The position numbers and the translations under genes were made by a program. A stretch of 64,000 nt of DNA from positions 1-64,000 of the forward strand of contig JARKIF010000108.1 of assembly GCA_029378245.1 (NCBI GenBank). Direction: 5' to 3'. A model generated the notes under the pieces. It was not told where the DNA came from. It was given only the letters and a program-made list of their open reading frames with translations, and made no database searches. This DNA is from Roridomyces roridus (Eukaryota > Basidiomycota > Agaricomycetes > Agaricales > Mycenaceae). Of this stretch, positions 21,704-32,337 are shown one piece after another (the stretch's first letter is position 1; each line of letters begins with the position of its first letter).

Positions 21704-22612
21704 CTAAACACCCTCCCCACTCCTCAAAAGTCCACTCCGCGCCTCGGGAACCCTCCAAAACTCGCACTCCTTCCTCGCCACAGCATCCCAATACACCGTC
21801 GGACTAAACGGATAATGGTACGAGGGCATACACACCATTCGCTTATCCTGCAAGAGCCCCGCACCTTCCATCGCAGCCAAAAACTGCGCATTTTGCGAGA
21901 CGGCGATGAGGAGCTCCAACCTTGGTTCATCCGAGGCTAGCGCAGCCCCAAAAAATCCTATCATACGGTGTATATGCGAGGCATCGAGATCGCCAAATGC
22001 AAGGTGCGTGAGCCGCGGGAGGGTCTTGGCGTCCAGGAGTGGACTCCAGTCGAACCAATTTGGCGGGTTGACGATCTCGAGGTGGGTAAGGTATGCGAAG
22101 AGCGGATGGGAGAGGTCTGGTGTGCGCGTGGGTCCCGTGGGGGACCAGACCGTGGACGCGTTGATGGAAAGCCTGCGGAGGGTCGGGGAGAGGAGGGCGC
22201 AGAATTCGTCTCCGCTTGTGAGCGGGTTGGCCCAGCATGTGAGGGAGGAGAGGTTGCTGCAGACTGCGATGATTTTGCGAGCCTGGCTGTAGGAGACGCC
22301 TGTGGCTAGGTGGAGGGTGCGGACGTTTTGGGCAAAGAAGGAGGCGGGTTTAGAGGAGAAGGTGCGCCAGAACAGGTCCTGCTTTTTGCCGCAGGCTCCC
22401 AGTACGATGATTTCGTACATTGCAGCTTCGACCCTGCGGAGATGAGTGGGGAGGTCGGGATACTACGTGAAGCACGCGCACCATTTTTGCACATAACCAC
22501 AAACCAAGGCTAACCGCGGAGCCTCATTCGGATGTGCACGCGCCGTTAGTTCGAATATCTGTCGTTCCAACTCGTACGGGAGCTCGAGGCGCTGGGTTCT
22601 GTGGGTAGCCAT
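21704..22612 (-). CDS. Family B F-box-like protein, intact
   Basis: Starts at 22612 (MATHRTQRLELPYELERQ), exon 1 22482-22612, intron 22434-22481 (GTGCGC...CGCAG), exon 2 21704-22433; about 286 residues. Splice joins YVQKW to VEAAMYEIIVLGACGKK, the same position and phase as in the copy at 20496. Conserved blocks: FFAQNVRTLHLATGVSYSQARK, LSSLTCWANPLTSGDEF, LTHLEIVNPPNWFDWSPLLDA, LTHLAFGDLDASH, YHYPFSPTVYWDAVARKECEFWR. Convergent with the copy at 20496. It is more diverged than the other two copies are from each other, so it is the older paralogue. Function inferred only. Confidence 0.85.
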
Positions 22613-23331
22613 GAGGGGGACGTGGAGGACAAGAGAGAGGAAAAAAGGTGGCCTCCTAGGCTATCTCGCCTAATATATAGTGCGAGGCGCCGAGCCAAAG
22701 TCAAATAGAAATTGCTATCAATCCCCGCATCCTGCGGCGTCCCGGCTTGGACGGACAGCGGGAAAATGAATGGTCGGGTAGGCATTTCGTGGATCTCGGA
22801 GTGTCGCAGCCGCATCGCCGCGGGTAGTTCATAATGTCTAAGACTTGAAGGAGGCTAGACACTGAGACAGGGTCACAGGGGAGAGAATTGAATCCTTCAG
22901 CGATTCATGTTTCATTTCGTTTCGGATGATGCCGCGCCCAAGTGAGGGCACGTTAGCCCTGAGACGTTTGAGCAAGGCGGCCCAGGGTAGCGCGGTATGG
23001 ACGGACCAGAAATCCAAGATGAAGGTAATGACCAAGCCCGAAGCAAATATTCGCCAATCACACCAAAGTGCAGTGCGGCAGTACGGCAGGCCTCATAGCA
23101 CGGTGGTGTGACCTTTTGGCGGGCGCTTGAGCGAGCAGAGTCGCGGTGACAAGAGAGAAAGAGGCGCTCGAGAGAGAAGGGACGAAGAGCCAAGCAGATT
23201 CTTCGATTTCATAACGAAATCCTATAAATGATTCTGGTAAAATACACTTCCCCAAGTAACAGTACAACCCTAATAAGTGAACGCAAAAGACCGAGTCTAC
23301 AATCGATACAGCAGCACTGTTTTTATTTAAA
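22613..23331. other. Intergenic, nothing recognised
   Basis: Contains the promoter of the family B gene to the left and the 3' end of the family C gene to the right. Frames are short and without motif. Confidence 0.5.
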
Positions 23332-25026
23332 TCATAAAATATGTGGATTCCCCCAGGGTCCGTGAGTCGGCACAGGAGCATCCGGCAACCCCTGCCAGGG
23401 CGAAAAATGGAGGGGCGACGGCGAGTTGTACGAGATGAGAACCTTGCGGAGGCACCCCTCCCCGTGCCCGACGAACCGCTGCAAGAGGGGCCTCAAGTCC
23501 GTCTGCGCCTCGCGGTCGAATTGGACGTCAACGAGCCGTAGAGTAGTCGTCGTGCCCCGCTTTACACGGGATTCCACGAATCGGAGTAACGCCTCGTCGG
23601 TAACGAGTCGGCAGTGAGCTATAACGAGCTCTCGCAGCGCGGGGCAGAATGGCTGGGCACTCGCGACAAAACCGGCGAGGACCTCGTCGTCAAAGGATCC
23701 CTCCGCCATGGACGCGTGCCATGCGTGTACGAGGTCCATGACTTCCAGCCTTCGCACCGTTGGCGGGAGACCCCGGAGAAAGTCCATCAGCGCCCCTTTC
23801 GAGAAGGTGTCGCTGTCAATGTCAATGCTCTCCAAGCGCGTTGACGGCGCGAGGGCGCGGGAAAGCGTCCACGCCGTAGCACCCGGCGGCTCTCCGTGCC
23901 CCCGCAGCTTAAAGTGCCGCAGCTCGGGAAGGGAGAGCCGACTGAGCAGACGCCCGGATGTATATAGTGGGGAGCCGACACAGAGGAGCTCGACGGTGTG
24001 CAGGAAAGCACAGGAGGTGATCGATTCGGGCAGTGGGGAGGGGTGGACACCTGGGTTGTCGTGAACGAGGAGCTTGCAGGATCGTAGCTGTGGACACCGA
24101 GTAAGGACCTGCAGCACGACCTCGCTCGTCTGTGTGTGCCCGATACCCCATGCGGGGCCCATGATGGATAGTTCCGTCAGCTGGCCCCAACGAAGCGGGA
24201 GGTCTGACGGGTTGACGTTGCTCCCAGAGATGGAGAACGCGGAGAGGTTGGCGCCACGGAGAATGCTGGAGAGATCCCACTGCGTGTTGCTGTGAGGATG
24301 CTCCGAACGCTGGACAATCTCGAGGTGTGTCAAGAGCGGGACATCCTCCTCGGTGAGTGTTGAGAGGGGATCAAAGGCGAGAGGCGGAATGACAAGACGA
24401 ATGTTCTGCCATCGAGACGAGAATGGGGTGATCGCGTTTAGGAAACGGGTCGTGTTGGGGTGTGCAGGAGAGGGCGTGAGCGGGGGTGTCATCCCATGGT
24501 CGAGGTTGCTCTCCAACGAGATGGACAGGCTGCACATCCCTGACCGCTCCAGCCAAGCCTGCGTGGTCTCGAGTCGATGTGCCACCTTGGCCTCGAATAA
24601 GCCGGCTTTCGCGTTGTACGGACGCGTAGGCTCGACGACGTGGAGTCTGGACCATAGCCGTGGTGTTGCGAGCGAAATGGCTCGCCACCCACTGCATATG
24701 CGGCCTAGGAGTATCGGAGCCTCCCTCCAGCTCATAACGCAGTTCCTGTCCACCGGAAGACACGCACAGAAAATCTCCTCTATGATATCAAGAGGCAGAC
24801 GTCGTATGGGGGAGGTGAGGGCTCTGTGGGCATCGACAAAGCTCGTAACTCTGTCGCGTTCTTCAGCGAGTTTGTCGATGGCGCGTTGCAGAACGGCGAT
24901 TTCATCTTGAATCTGCTGCAGGCGGAGACGGGGCTCGACGAGGAGGGCGTGTATCTGGTCCAATTCGTGGTCGTGCGGGCAGTAGTTTGTACCCAGTTTT
25001 GAGCTGAAGGATGAAGACGGTAGCAT
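23332..25026 (-). CDS. Family C F-box protein (coiled coil, F-box, LRR-like)
   Basis: Intact single-exon frame of 564 residues starting MLPSSSFSSKLGTNYCPHDH at 25026. Coiled coil at about 28-60 (LRLQQIQDEIAVLQRAIDKLAEER), F-box at about 70-130 (SPIRRLPLDIIEEIFCACLPVDRNCVMS, ICSGWRAISLATPRLWSRLHV), then LRR-like repeats (LPLRWGQLTELSIMG; LSRLSLPELRHFKLRG; LRGLPPTVRRLEVMDL; CPALRELVIAHCRLVTDEALLRF), and the tail SPWQGLPDAP. Closest to the frameshifted copy at 10843. Its start is 21 bp from the divergent NAPE-PLD-like start, so the promoters must overlap the neighbouring coding sequence. Inferred SCF receptor. Confidence 0.88.
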   Translation of the reverse strand: MLPSSSFSSKLGTNYCPHDHELDQIHALLVEPRLRLQQIQDEIAVLQRAIDKLAEERDRVTSFVDAHRALTSPIRRLPLDIIEEIFCACLPVDRNCVMSWREAPILLGRICSGWRAISLATPRLWSRLHVVEPTRPYNAKAGLFEAKVAHRLETTQAWLERSGMCSLSISLESNLDHGMTPPLTPSPAHPNTTRFLNAITPFSSRWQNIRLVIPPLAFDPLSTLTEEDVPLLTHLEIVQRSEHPHSNTQWDLSSILRGANLSAFSISGSNVNPSDLPLRWGQLTELSIMGPAWGIGHTQTSEVVLQVLTRCPQLRSCKLLVHDNPGVHPSPLPESITSCAFLHTVELLCVGSPLYTSGRLLSRLSLPELRHFKLRGHGEPPGATAWTLSRALAPSTRLESIDIDSDTFSKGALMDFLRGLPPTVRRLEVMDLVHAWHASMAEGSFDDEVLAGFVASAQPFCPALRELVIAHCRLVTDEALLRFVESRVKRGTTTTLRLVDVQFDREAQTDLRPLLQRFVGHGEGCLRKVLISYNSPSPLHFSPWQGLPDAPVPTHGPWGNPHIL

Positions 25027-25046
25027 CGCTTCCTAATCGAGACTTG

Positions 25047-26457
25047 ATGGCCGCCATCTACTCCCTCTCACCGACACGCAGAAACCCCAAGGGGCCCTTC
25101 GAGAATCCATGGCCCCCAGTATTGACTATGCTAGCAAGTGCCATGGGCCTCATGCGTCTTCCATTCGAGCGCGCCAAACCTCTACAACACGACTTGCATG
25201 GCGTCAAGACTATCCAGACTGTTAAACCCGACTTTGGAGTCTTCGAGGCCACCGACAAGCTGTGTGCAACCTGGCTGGGGCATGCAGTATGTTCTCGTCG
25301 TTCAGAGCTATAAACCCAAGTTGATTTCGCAAGGGATTCCTCGTCCAACTACCCGCCGAGCCCGACCAGCGGCCAATCCGTATAGTCTTTGACCCCATGT
25401 TCTCCGACAGAGCATACCCATCCACGTGGGTCGACCTCCGTCGACGGCTACCAGCACCCTGCCGAGTTCAAGACCTTCCTGAAGTCGATTTCATCGCAGT
25501 CAGCCACAACCAGTGAGCGGGGGCCCTGCGTTGGTCTATGTGTAGCCTCATTGCTGCAGTTACGACCACTGCGACATCGACGCTCTCAAGCAAATGTGGC
25601 GAACGTGGCCCGACGTCGAGTTTCTTGTTCCTCTCGGTGTGAGATCTACTCTGACGTCAGAGGGCATTCCTGCCGCCCGCATACACGAGCTCGACTGGTG
25701 GGACAAGGTCACTTTCCCGCCATCTACACACCGGAAATCCAGCTGTACCTTTACGTGTACGCCTGCGCAGCACAATAGCGGTCAGTGCTTTGGTATCATT
25801 CGCCTTGCACTGCTGATGATATCTAGGTAGAGGCGTTTTAGACCAGAATCGGGCCCTATGGTGCGGCTGGGCTGTCCGCCCTACGACAGACGGTCCGTCC
25901 GTCTATTTTGCGGGGTGAGTCATGGTCCATCGACATGCAGGCTGTACTGACCATCCCACAGTGACACGGGGTATCAAATAGCAGGCGGCGCATGTCCAGC
26001 ATTCAAAGGTGCGTGTGCTCATACCTCCTCTCATCCTCCCCGCCTCATCCGTCGACCCAGAAATCGGCGAAAAGCTAGGCCCTTTCGACCTCGCCATGAT
26101 CCCCATCTGGTCCGGTGCGACACTGACTATGCTCGGAAAGATGGGGTACCGGGTGCGTTTCCGTTTCCCCACCCACCTCCACACGTCACTTGACTCACAC
26201 GAAATGTACAGCTCGCAGACGACACCCACCTCGCGACTTTACACGCCACCCCCGAAGACGCGGTACATCTCGCGAAAGACGTCCGTGCGCGGCACACGCT
26301 CGCCATGCATTTCGCTACGTTTGCAGGGAGCGACGATGAGGCGCTGGAGCCGCTTGTACGGCTTGCGAGGGCACAGGGCGGGACTGCTGATTGGCAAGCC
26401 GAGGGTGGATTTGGGGCGATTGATGTGGGGGAGTGTGTTGCGTTGGCTGTGGAGTGA
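25047..26457 (+). CDS. NAPE-PLD-like metallo-beta-lactamase-fold phospholipase D
   Basis: Family role: zinc hydrolase that releases N-acylethanolamines from N-acyl phosphatidylethanolamine, membrane-associated. Seven exons can be read with introns 25287-25333, 25513-25559, 25781-25826, 25915-25961, 26009-26060 and 26153-26211. The protein has FENPWPPV, ATWLGHAGFLVQL, IVFDPMFSDRAYPSTW, then the zinc motif HNHYDHCD (HxHxDH, split by an intron), FLVPLGVRSTL, WWDKVTF, WCGWAV, YFAGDTGYQ, GPFDLAMIPI and TLAMHFATFAGSDDEA with a late zinc-ligand-type His. About 370 residues, normal for the family. An in-frame ATG at 25011 would overlap the antisense start of the neighbouring F-box gene, so 25047 is preferred. 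The stop is TGA at 26455. The active site is complete. Confidence 0.85.
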
Positions 26458-26635
26458 GGCCTTGAGGTGCAGCGTTTGGATAGAGGCTTCAGGATTCACG
26501 GTTTACTGAATGCACTCTGTTTTGACATGACTATTTTTGACAAGAGTGAAGCTGTGCGTTTCTCCGTGTCCATGCGCGTCAGTCCCACCAAAGCTGTAGC
26601 TCTAGTCTCTGCTCTTCGCTCCTCCCCTCTGGTCA

Positions 26636-29466
26636 ATGGACCCCGTCACTTCAATCATCACCCTCGCGACCTTCGTCAAAGACCTCCTCGAGCTGGGGCA
26701 AAAGATCAAAGAGTCGATTGAGAAGGTCTCGGAGAACCGACGTCGGAATCGGGAGCTCGCGAATGACGTGCTGAGGTCGCTTGCGGATATAGCTAACCTC
26801 CTCCGCGGACACTGTGGGGAAGTGCCCCCGGCGTTGTTGGGTGCGCTGGGGGACTTGAAAGCGGATATGCTCCATGTCCTCGAAATCTGCAGGAAGATAC
26901 AGCCTGCGGGAAATGGTACTTTGGGCTTCAAAGTCAAAGTCAAGATGTGGCTGAAGCGCGATGAGGTCGAGACGGAGATTAGCCGGTTGAAGGACCGGGT
27001 GTTGGGATGTTACATCAAATTCACGGTAGGTCTACTCGACTTTTTCGACGACATGCTTTACATATGAGTAGGCCTTTTCCACCGCTCGGACGGAGTTGCA
27101 GCTCCATAATTTGAGCCTTCGTGTGGAACATGCATCAACGATGCACCATGCTCAGAACCAAGTGGGGTTCCGCCGCCTGGAGGGAATGGTTTCACGGATT
27201 TTACTCGACGAGCATTCGTTGAATAGAACGGTTTTGTCTGTAAGTTGTCGTCACTTGCTCGAAATAAGTATCCAGCTGACCCCGCAGGATTCAACGCATA
27301 TAGAAATCCAATACCTCGAAGTTCAGACCAAACAACTCATCGGATCGCTCCAAAAAGCCATGAACGGGCAAAAACTCGTCCTGGACACGACCGCCTGGGA
27401 CCCCACCCGGCCATTCAAATCCACATTCGTGCAAATCATCTCCTCTTCCTCCGTCGTACACAAAGTCCTCGAAACCATCTTGACGATCCAAAGGAACCCG
27501 TCGGAAGTAATGCTCCATTCGATGACGGACATTATGCTCACCTTGGGCATCCATCTGGCCAACCTTGGGATGATACCAGCTGCTATTGCTTGGGAGCTCT
27601 CGATTATCCAGGTTCTCAGACAGGTTGCGGGCGATGCGGGGATCGCGTGGATTCTTGGTTCGCTCGAGAAACTCTCGAGGTTCTACCAATATCAAACGCA
27701 GTACACATTGGCGTTGGGAGCGAGTCAAGAGTTTCTCGATAGTTGTCGGGAGTCTGAATATGGCGTTGGGAGCGCCTTGACGTACCCAGCACACCTTTCG
27801 CGGCCGTTGTTCGCGAATGCCGTGGGGTTCTGCGAAGGGGAGTTCGATGGGTCGGAGGAAGAAGCGGAATTCCACGCCGTCACCTCGTCTGAGGCGTTCT
27901 TCACTCTCGCCCAGTCCTTGTCCGCCGAGGGACGCCATCTCGACGCATATTCGGCCTCGACCAAGGGGTTCAAAGCGCTTTTGGGATGTCGTGGAAGACG
28001 TCCGCCGAGGAAAATCCATATGGAGGCGTTCTTGAATCAATTGAGCGCTGTCGGGGAAGGAGGCGCGATACGTTGCGAAGCCCTCGGCCTCTTTTGCGAC
28101 CTCACGCGCGTGTATCCGGACGAATCCTCCGTGGTGTTCCTCCGCCTCCTCTACGCCTACGTCTTTACGGGCACCTCTATTACGCTGCGGGAGATTCCGC
28201 AACACAAATCACCACTGAAATCCCAGCACACTGATTTGTGTAGTCCACTCGTAATAACGGCCCTGCAAGCACTCTACGTTCGGCCATGGGAAACTCGAGA
28301 TATTCGGGCTCCACTGTTGAAACACATCTCTCACGAATACCTCGACGAAGCCACCTCTGGCCTCGAGCGCGTCATCTCCTCCCTCATAGCAGATTCTCAC
28401 ACCGTTCAACCGCTCCTTCGATGGGTATTGGATGACATACTCGATTACGCCCTCCCCGCAGTCGTCGCTGACTGCAGTCGATGTTTCATTCTTCAAATTG
28501 CGGAAAAAGTCGTGCAATTTTTCCGGCACACGGCGGAGTCAACTGCAGGAGAAGGCCACGGATGGTGCTCGCTCGCCGCCGTGTTGGGTGCTTATTCGCG
28601 GGGATTTTGGCTCGTAGGTCGATTGACCGAGGCCCTCTCCACACTCGACGAAGCCATCGCGCGGAATTCGGTTTTTGAATAGTATAGGGGCGCTGGTCGA
28701 GGACGGGGCAGCAGAGGAGCAACTGCGTGCTTTCCAGCTTTCCAGAGCGCATTTGCTATACGATATGGATCGCATCCCTGAGGCCCTCGAAGCGACAGCT
28801 TCGCCAGTCGCAATGGGAGACGGTTGCGAAAGTGATCTGTGGAGCTACTACCTCGTCCGGACGCGTGTTCTGCGCCGAGCCGGGCGATATCAAGCCGCGG
28901 CGGATATTCTCCGCGGGGTGGTGGCCATGGGCCAAAGTCAGAAGGACAAAAACGGTTTCGACATCTACTTCCCTCTTCTCCTCATCGAAACCGCCAGAAT
29001 TCAGCTCGATCTGCTTGTCCCAGACTCGGCTTTGAAATACGCAGAGAAGGCTGTGACATTTTGCCGGAGGCACTTGGCCATGGGCTCGGATGCGGTTGAA
29101 CTGGAACGGGAACGGGAACTTCAAAATTGCGCCCTCATCCATTCGCTCACCACTCTCTCAGACTGCCTAGCTGCACTGGGCGGAAAGCCCGCCGAAGCAC
29201 TCGCTGCTTCTCGCGAAGCGACCGATATCTACAGCTCCAATGCCTCGTATATGTGGGGGGATCTCATACATACCATCCGAAAGGAGGAATTGGGCGGAAA
29301 TGCGTTTCGTTCCGTGTCCTTGCGGTTGGGTGGTTCGGAGGAGGGAAGGAAGAGTGCTGAGAATGCGATCGAGTTGTATCGAAGGCTTGTTGCGCTGGCC
29401 CCGAGGCATCTTGAGGCTTATTTGGCATTCCAGGGGGTGAGTACTTCAGAAGTTCAAAACGATTAA
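26636..29466 (+). pseudogene. Family D HeLo-like/TPR protein, frameshifted and 3' truncated
   Basis: Exon 1 (26636-27025) encodes MDPVTSIITLATFVKDLLEL, then a helical segment with LRSLADIANLL, MLHVLEICRKIQ and VKMWLKRDEVETEISRLKD, similar in helix pattern to HeLo/MLKL N-terminal bundles. Intron 27026-27071, then AFSTARTELQLHNLSLRVEH, a 48-bp intron (27240-27287) that is open in frame, and a long TPR-type region. The frame breaks near 28668-28676 (after ARNSVF, a T-run), and continues one frame over from NSIGALVEDG to 29466. Against the paralogues at 46633 and 50960 it lacks the last TPRs and the acidic tail: after RHLEAYLAFQG it runs into unrelated sequence next to the right arm of an inverted duplication. 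Probably non-functional. Confidence 0.7.
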
Positions 29467-29474
29467 ATAAAATT

Positions 29475-29695
29475 CAAATGATCCATGTTCAAAAAATATC
29501 AACCGTGGGAAGGAACACTTGAACTTTGATTCACAGGTGTACTCTTGCTCTTGAACGTGAACAAACCACATCGGTACTTGGACGTTTCTGCCGACGGTTT
29601 CCGCGAATGATTTGGATTGCTTCCACTAACCCGAAACGACTTGAAAAAATCAATGACTCCATGTTCAAAAAATATAAACCGTGGGAGTTTACGGT
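29475..29695. repeat. Pair of direct repeats at a duplication border
   Basis: CCATGTTCAAAAAATATCAA followed by CCGTGGGA occurs at about 29482-29510, and CCATGTTCAAAAAATATAAA with the same continuation at about 29659-29687. One mismatch over about 28 bases, 177 bp apart, placed exactly between the truncated TPR gene and the inverted-duplication arm. Confidence 0.65.
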
Positions 29696-31350
29696 GTTAT
29701 GTCATTATTGCGTGTATGGGTACTAGTACATTATCCTAGGGAATAAAGACGATAGCCAGACATATACAGCGCGGACAGACACACTAAACCACCTCGGGAG
29801 TTCTCCAAAACTGAACCTCCCTCCTCGCCACACCCTCCCAATATTCCGAAGACCCAAACGGATAGTAATAGCACGGCAGACACACGAATCTCATATCCCT
29901 CCCGCTCTCAGGCCCAATCAACCCGGCCCTCTCAAGCGCATTCAAAACACCTCATTCTGCGAGATAGCGATCAGCATCTGAAAACGTGGAACGTCAGATG
30001 CCAGTGCAGCCACGGAAAAATCGATCATCTTGGGGCTGTGCGCCGCGGTGAGGTTACCGAAAGCGAGGTGTGTGAGATTCGGCAGGGAACCATCCAGGAG
30101 TGAAATCCAGTCGAACCAGGTTGGTGGGTTGACGAGCTCGAGATGCGTGAGACGTGCAGGAAGGGGTGTATGAAATTTGTCCCTGTCATTGTCAATGGGG
30201 TGGGAGACAAAAGCGACGCGACGTTGATGGATAGACGCCGGAGATTGGGAAACATGGCCTCTAGAGAAGTGCAGAATTCCTCCCCGCTCCCGAGGGGATT
30301 CGCCTCGCAGGTGAGCGAGGAGAGGTTCGTGCAGACTGTGAGGAGCTTTCGCGCTTGGGTGTGCGACACGCCTGCGGCGAGATGCAGGACGCGGATGTTC
30401 TTGGCGAAGAACGTGGTCGGCCGGGATGAAAGGGTGCGGAAGAAGAGTTCCAGCTTTGGACAGCAAGCACCCAATACAATGACTTCGTAAATCGTAGCTT
30501 CCACCCTGCGTGCATGAAAAACTGAGAGGAATAGCTGGATGGGACGCACCATTCTTGCACGTAACTCGCGACTAGTGCTAAGCTGGGCGCGCATTTCGGG
30601 TAGGCCCGTGCAGCCAATTCGAAGATTTCGCGCTCCAGTTCATACGGGAGATCTGGCAATGAGGAGTGATTCATGGCGTCGAATGTGGGGCAGACGAACG
30701 GACCACAACTGCATTTTATGTATCGGAACGCGGCAATTGCATGAAATGAAGGCTGGCGTAATCTTAGATAACCGCAAGTCTATGAATCGCAATGAGCTAA
30801 TTTTGGGCAAGGGAACGTCCGGGGAAGTCCAGGGCCAGCGGAGTGGTCTAGAATGGTGATGCCGCAAATGTTGAGGAGGCCGACCATGGTGGCATTGCCC
30901 GTTGCCGTCGTAATACTGATCCGCCTCCAGTCCCGAAAGTCCAGCCTTGCCGCTCTATTCAAATGAGAGGACCGTCGGTGATAGAAACACTTCCTCGCCA
31001 CCAACGTTGAATTGTTACAATTGCGCATGGTTTGATCGAGTTCGAGTTGGGCCTTGGGTCGAGGCAGTTGACATCGGCGGAGAGAGGGCGATTTCGTTAA
31101 TTCCGACGGGTATCTGCAAACTCTTGAAAGACCAGAAGAAACTCGGCCTTGGCTTTGAGTGCACAAAAAGCGGAGGGACTCACAAAAAATTGCAAGACGG
31201 CGCTCCTGAAGAGGGTTTTCTGACCTTTTCCGCGCGATACCTTCGTTGCTCGAGTGTAAAGTAAGGTGCGATACTCTTGATACGCAAAACATTGAAGACT
31301 GGGTTACAGAATTCGATAAAAACCTGGAGATGAGACCAAAGCGCACGCAC
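29690..31350 (-). repeat. Inverted segmental duplication, right arm
   Basis: Reverse-complement counterpart of 19441-21490. Similarity covers the 3' flank, the family B gene and about 0.7 kb upstream of its start. The outer edge is at GCGCACGCAC (31341-31350). Confidence 0.7.
29784..30674 (-). pseudogene. Family B F-box-like gene, two frameshifts
   Basis: Starts MNHSSLPDLPYELEREIFELAARAYPKCAPSLALV and has the same intron as the other two copies, then VEATIYEVIVLGACCPK, FFAKNIRVLHLAAGVSHTQARK, LSSLTCEANPLGSGEEF. The frame breaks at about 30148-30160 (after FIHPFLH, one or two bases missing relative to the copy at 20496) and again at about 29942-29950 (a T-run, after NEVF). The expected remainder, ending REVQFWRTPEVV, can be followed in shifted frames to 29784. 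Two separate lesions suggest a real pseudogene. It belongs to the right arm of the inverted duplication. Confidence 0.75.
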
Positions 31351-32337
31351 GGGTATCCGCGTGTTCAAAGTTGATACTACAGAAGCACCGGACGGTTGTC
31401 GCACATTAAGACGAAGATGTCCACGTGTCGTTACCCGAGCGTGCAGCGTAAGCCTGGCCGTTGAGCCATTTGACTCGGAAGCAGCCCAAAAGCAGCCACG
31501 GAGAAAATCGGGGAAGCCCTGGGAGAAAATCGCCGGGAGGGAGCCTGCTTTGCTGTTGTACACTGTATCTGTGAGGCTTCTTTCCATAAAGTATCTTCCC
31601 AGTCGTGTCGAGCTTTGGTCGAGCTTAAGAATCGAGATCGTGCCGAGAGGATCAGCGAGTCAGTGATCCCTCGGCGGTCCCACCCGCTCGCCTGAACGCG
31701 TTTATCGAGTGTTCGGTCTTGAGAAATGCGTTGGTCGAGAAACCGGATAAAAGGAGCCTCTTTGCCTCTCCTTTCGGATTTCGTCCCTCGAGGTCAGAAG
31801 GCGCGAGTTGATCGTGAGCGTTATTACATAGAGGCTGGCTTTCAAGTGGAGAAATGGAATTTGGATTGATATAATATCCCAAGAATCAAGGCAAGAAGCA
31901 GTCGCTGAACGCCGTTTCCGCGGGCAGTGGTCGCAGGAAGAGAAAGAGTGATCGGTAACTGGATAGCATTATGTAACGTGCCACACAACCGCAACACCCA
32001 TCAGGTATGCATGCATCTTCGACCTAGAGCAACCTAACAAACCCCCATTCTCTGGCTTCTAGACCTGCCGAGCCAACGCACTCAGGCAGCCTCGGAGGAC
32101 AAATCGACGGCGGACAAACTCGCTCTTGCGTTGAGCCCTGTTGAGCCGCCACCGTAAATGTAATGCCAACATCATGCCCTTGGTGTGACCTCAAATCTTG
32201 GCCGACACTGCGCAGCACCCCCCTGGGGCGTTCTTTTTCTCGGGCTCTCACTGGAATCTCGGAAATGATTCCCTCATTGCGGGATAAGAAACAGTTACAG
32301 TAATACAAGCTCTGCCAACTGCAGCTAAGTAAGTACT
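31351..32337. other. Intergenic, nothing recognised
   Basis: No gene with a motif on either strand. Includes the 3' flank of the terpene synthase. Confidence 0.45.
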
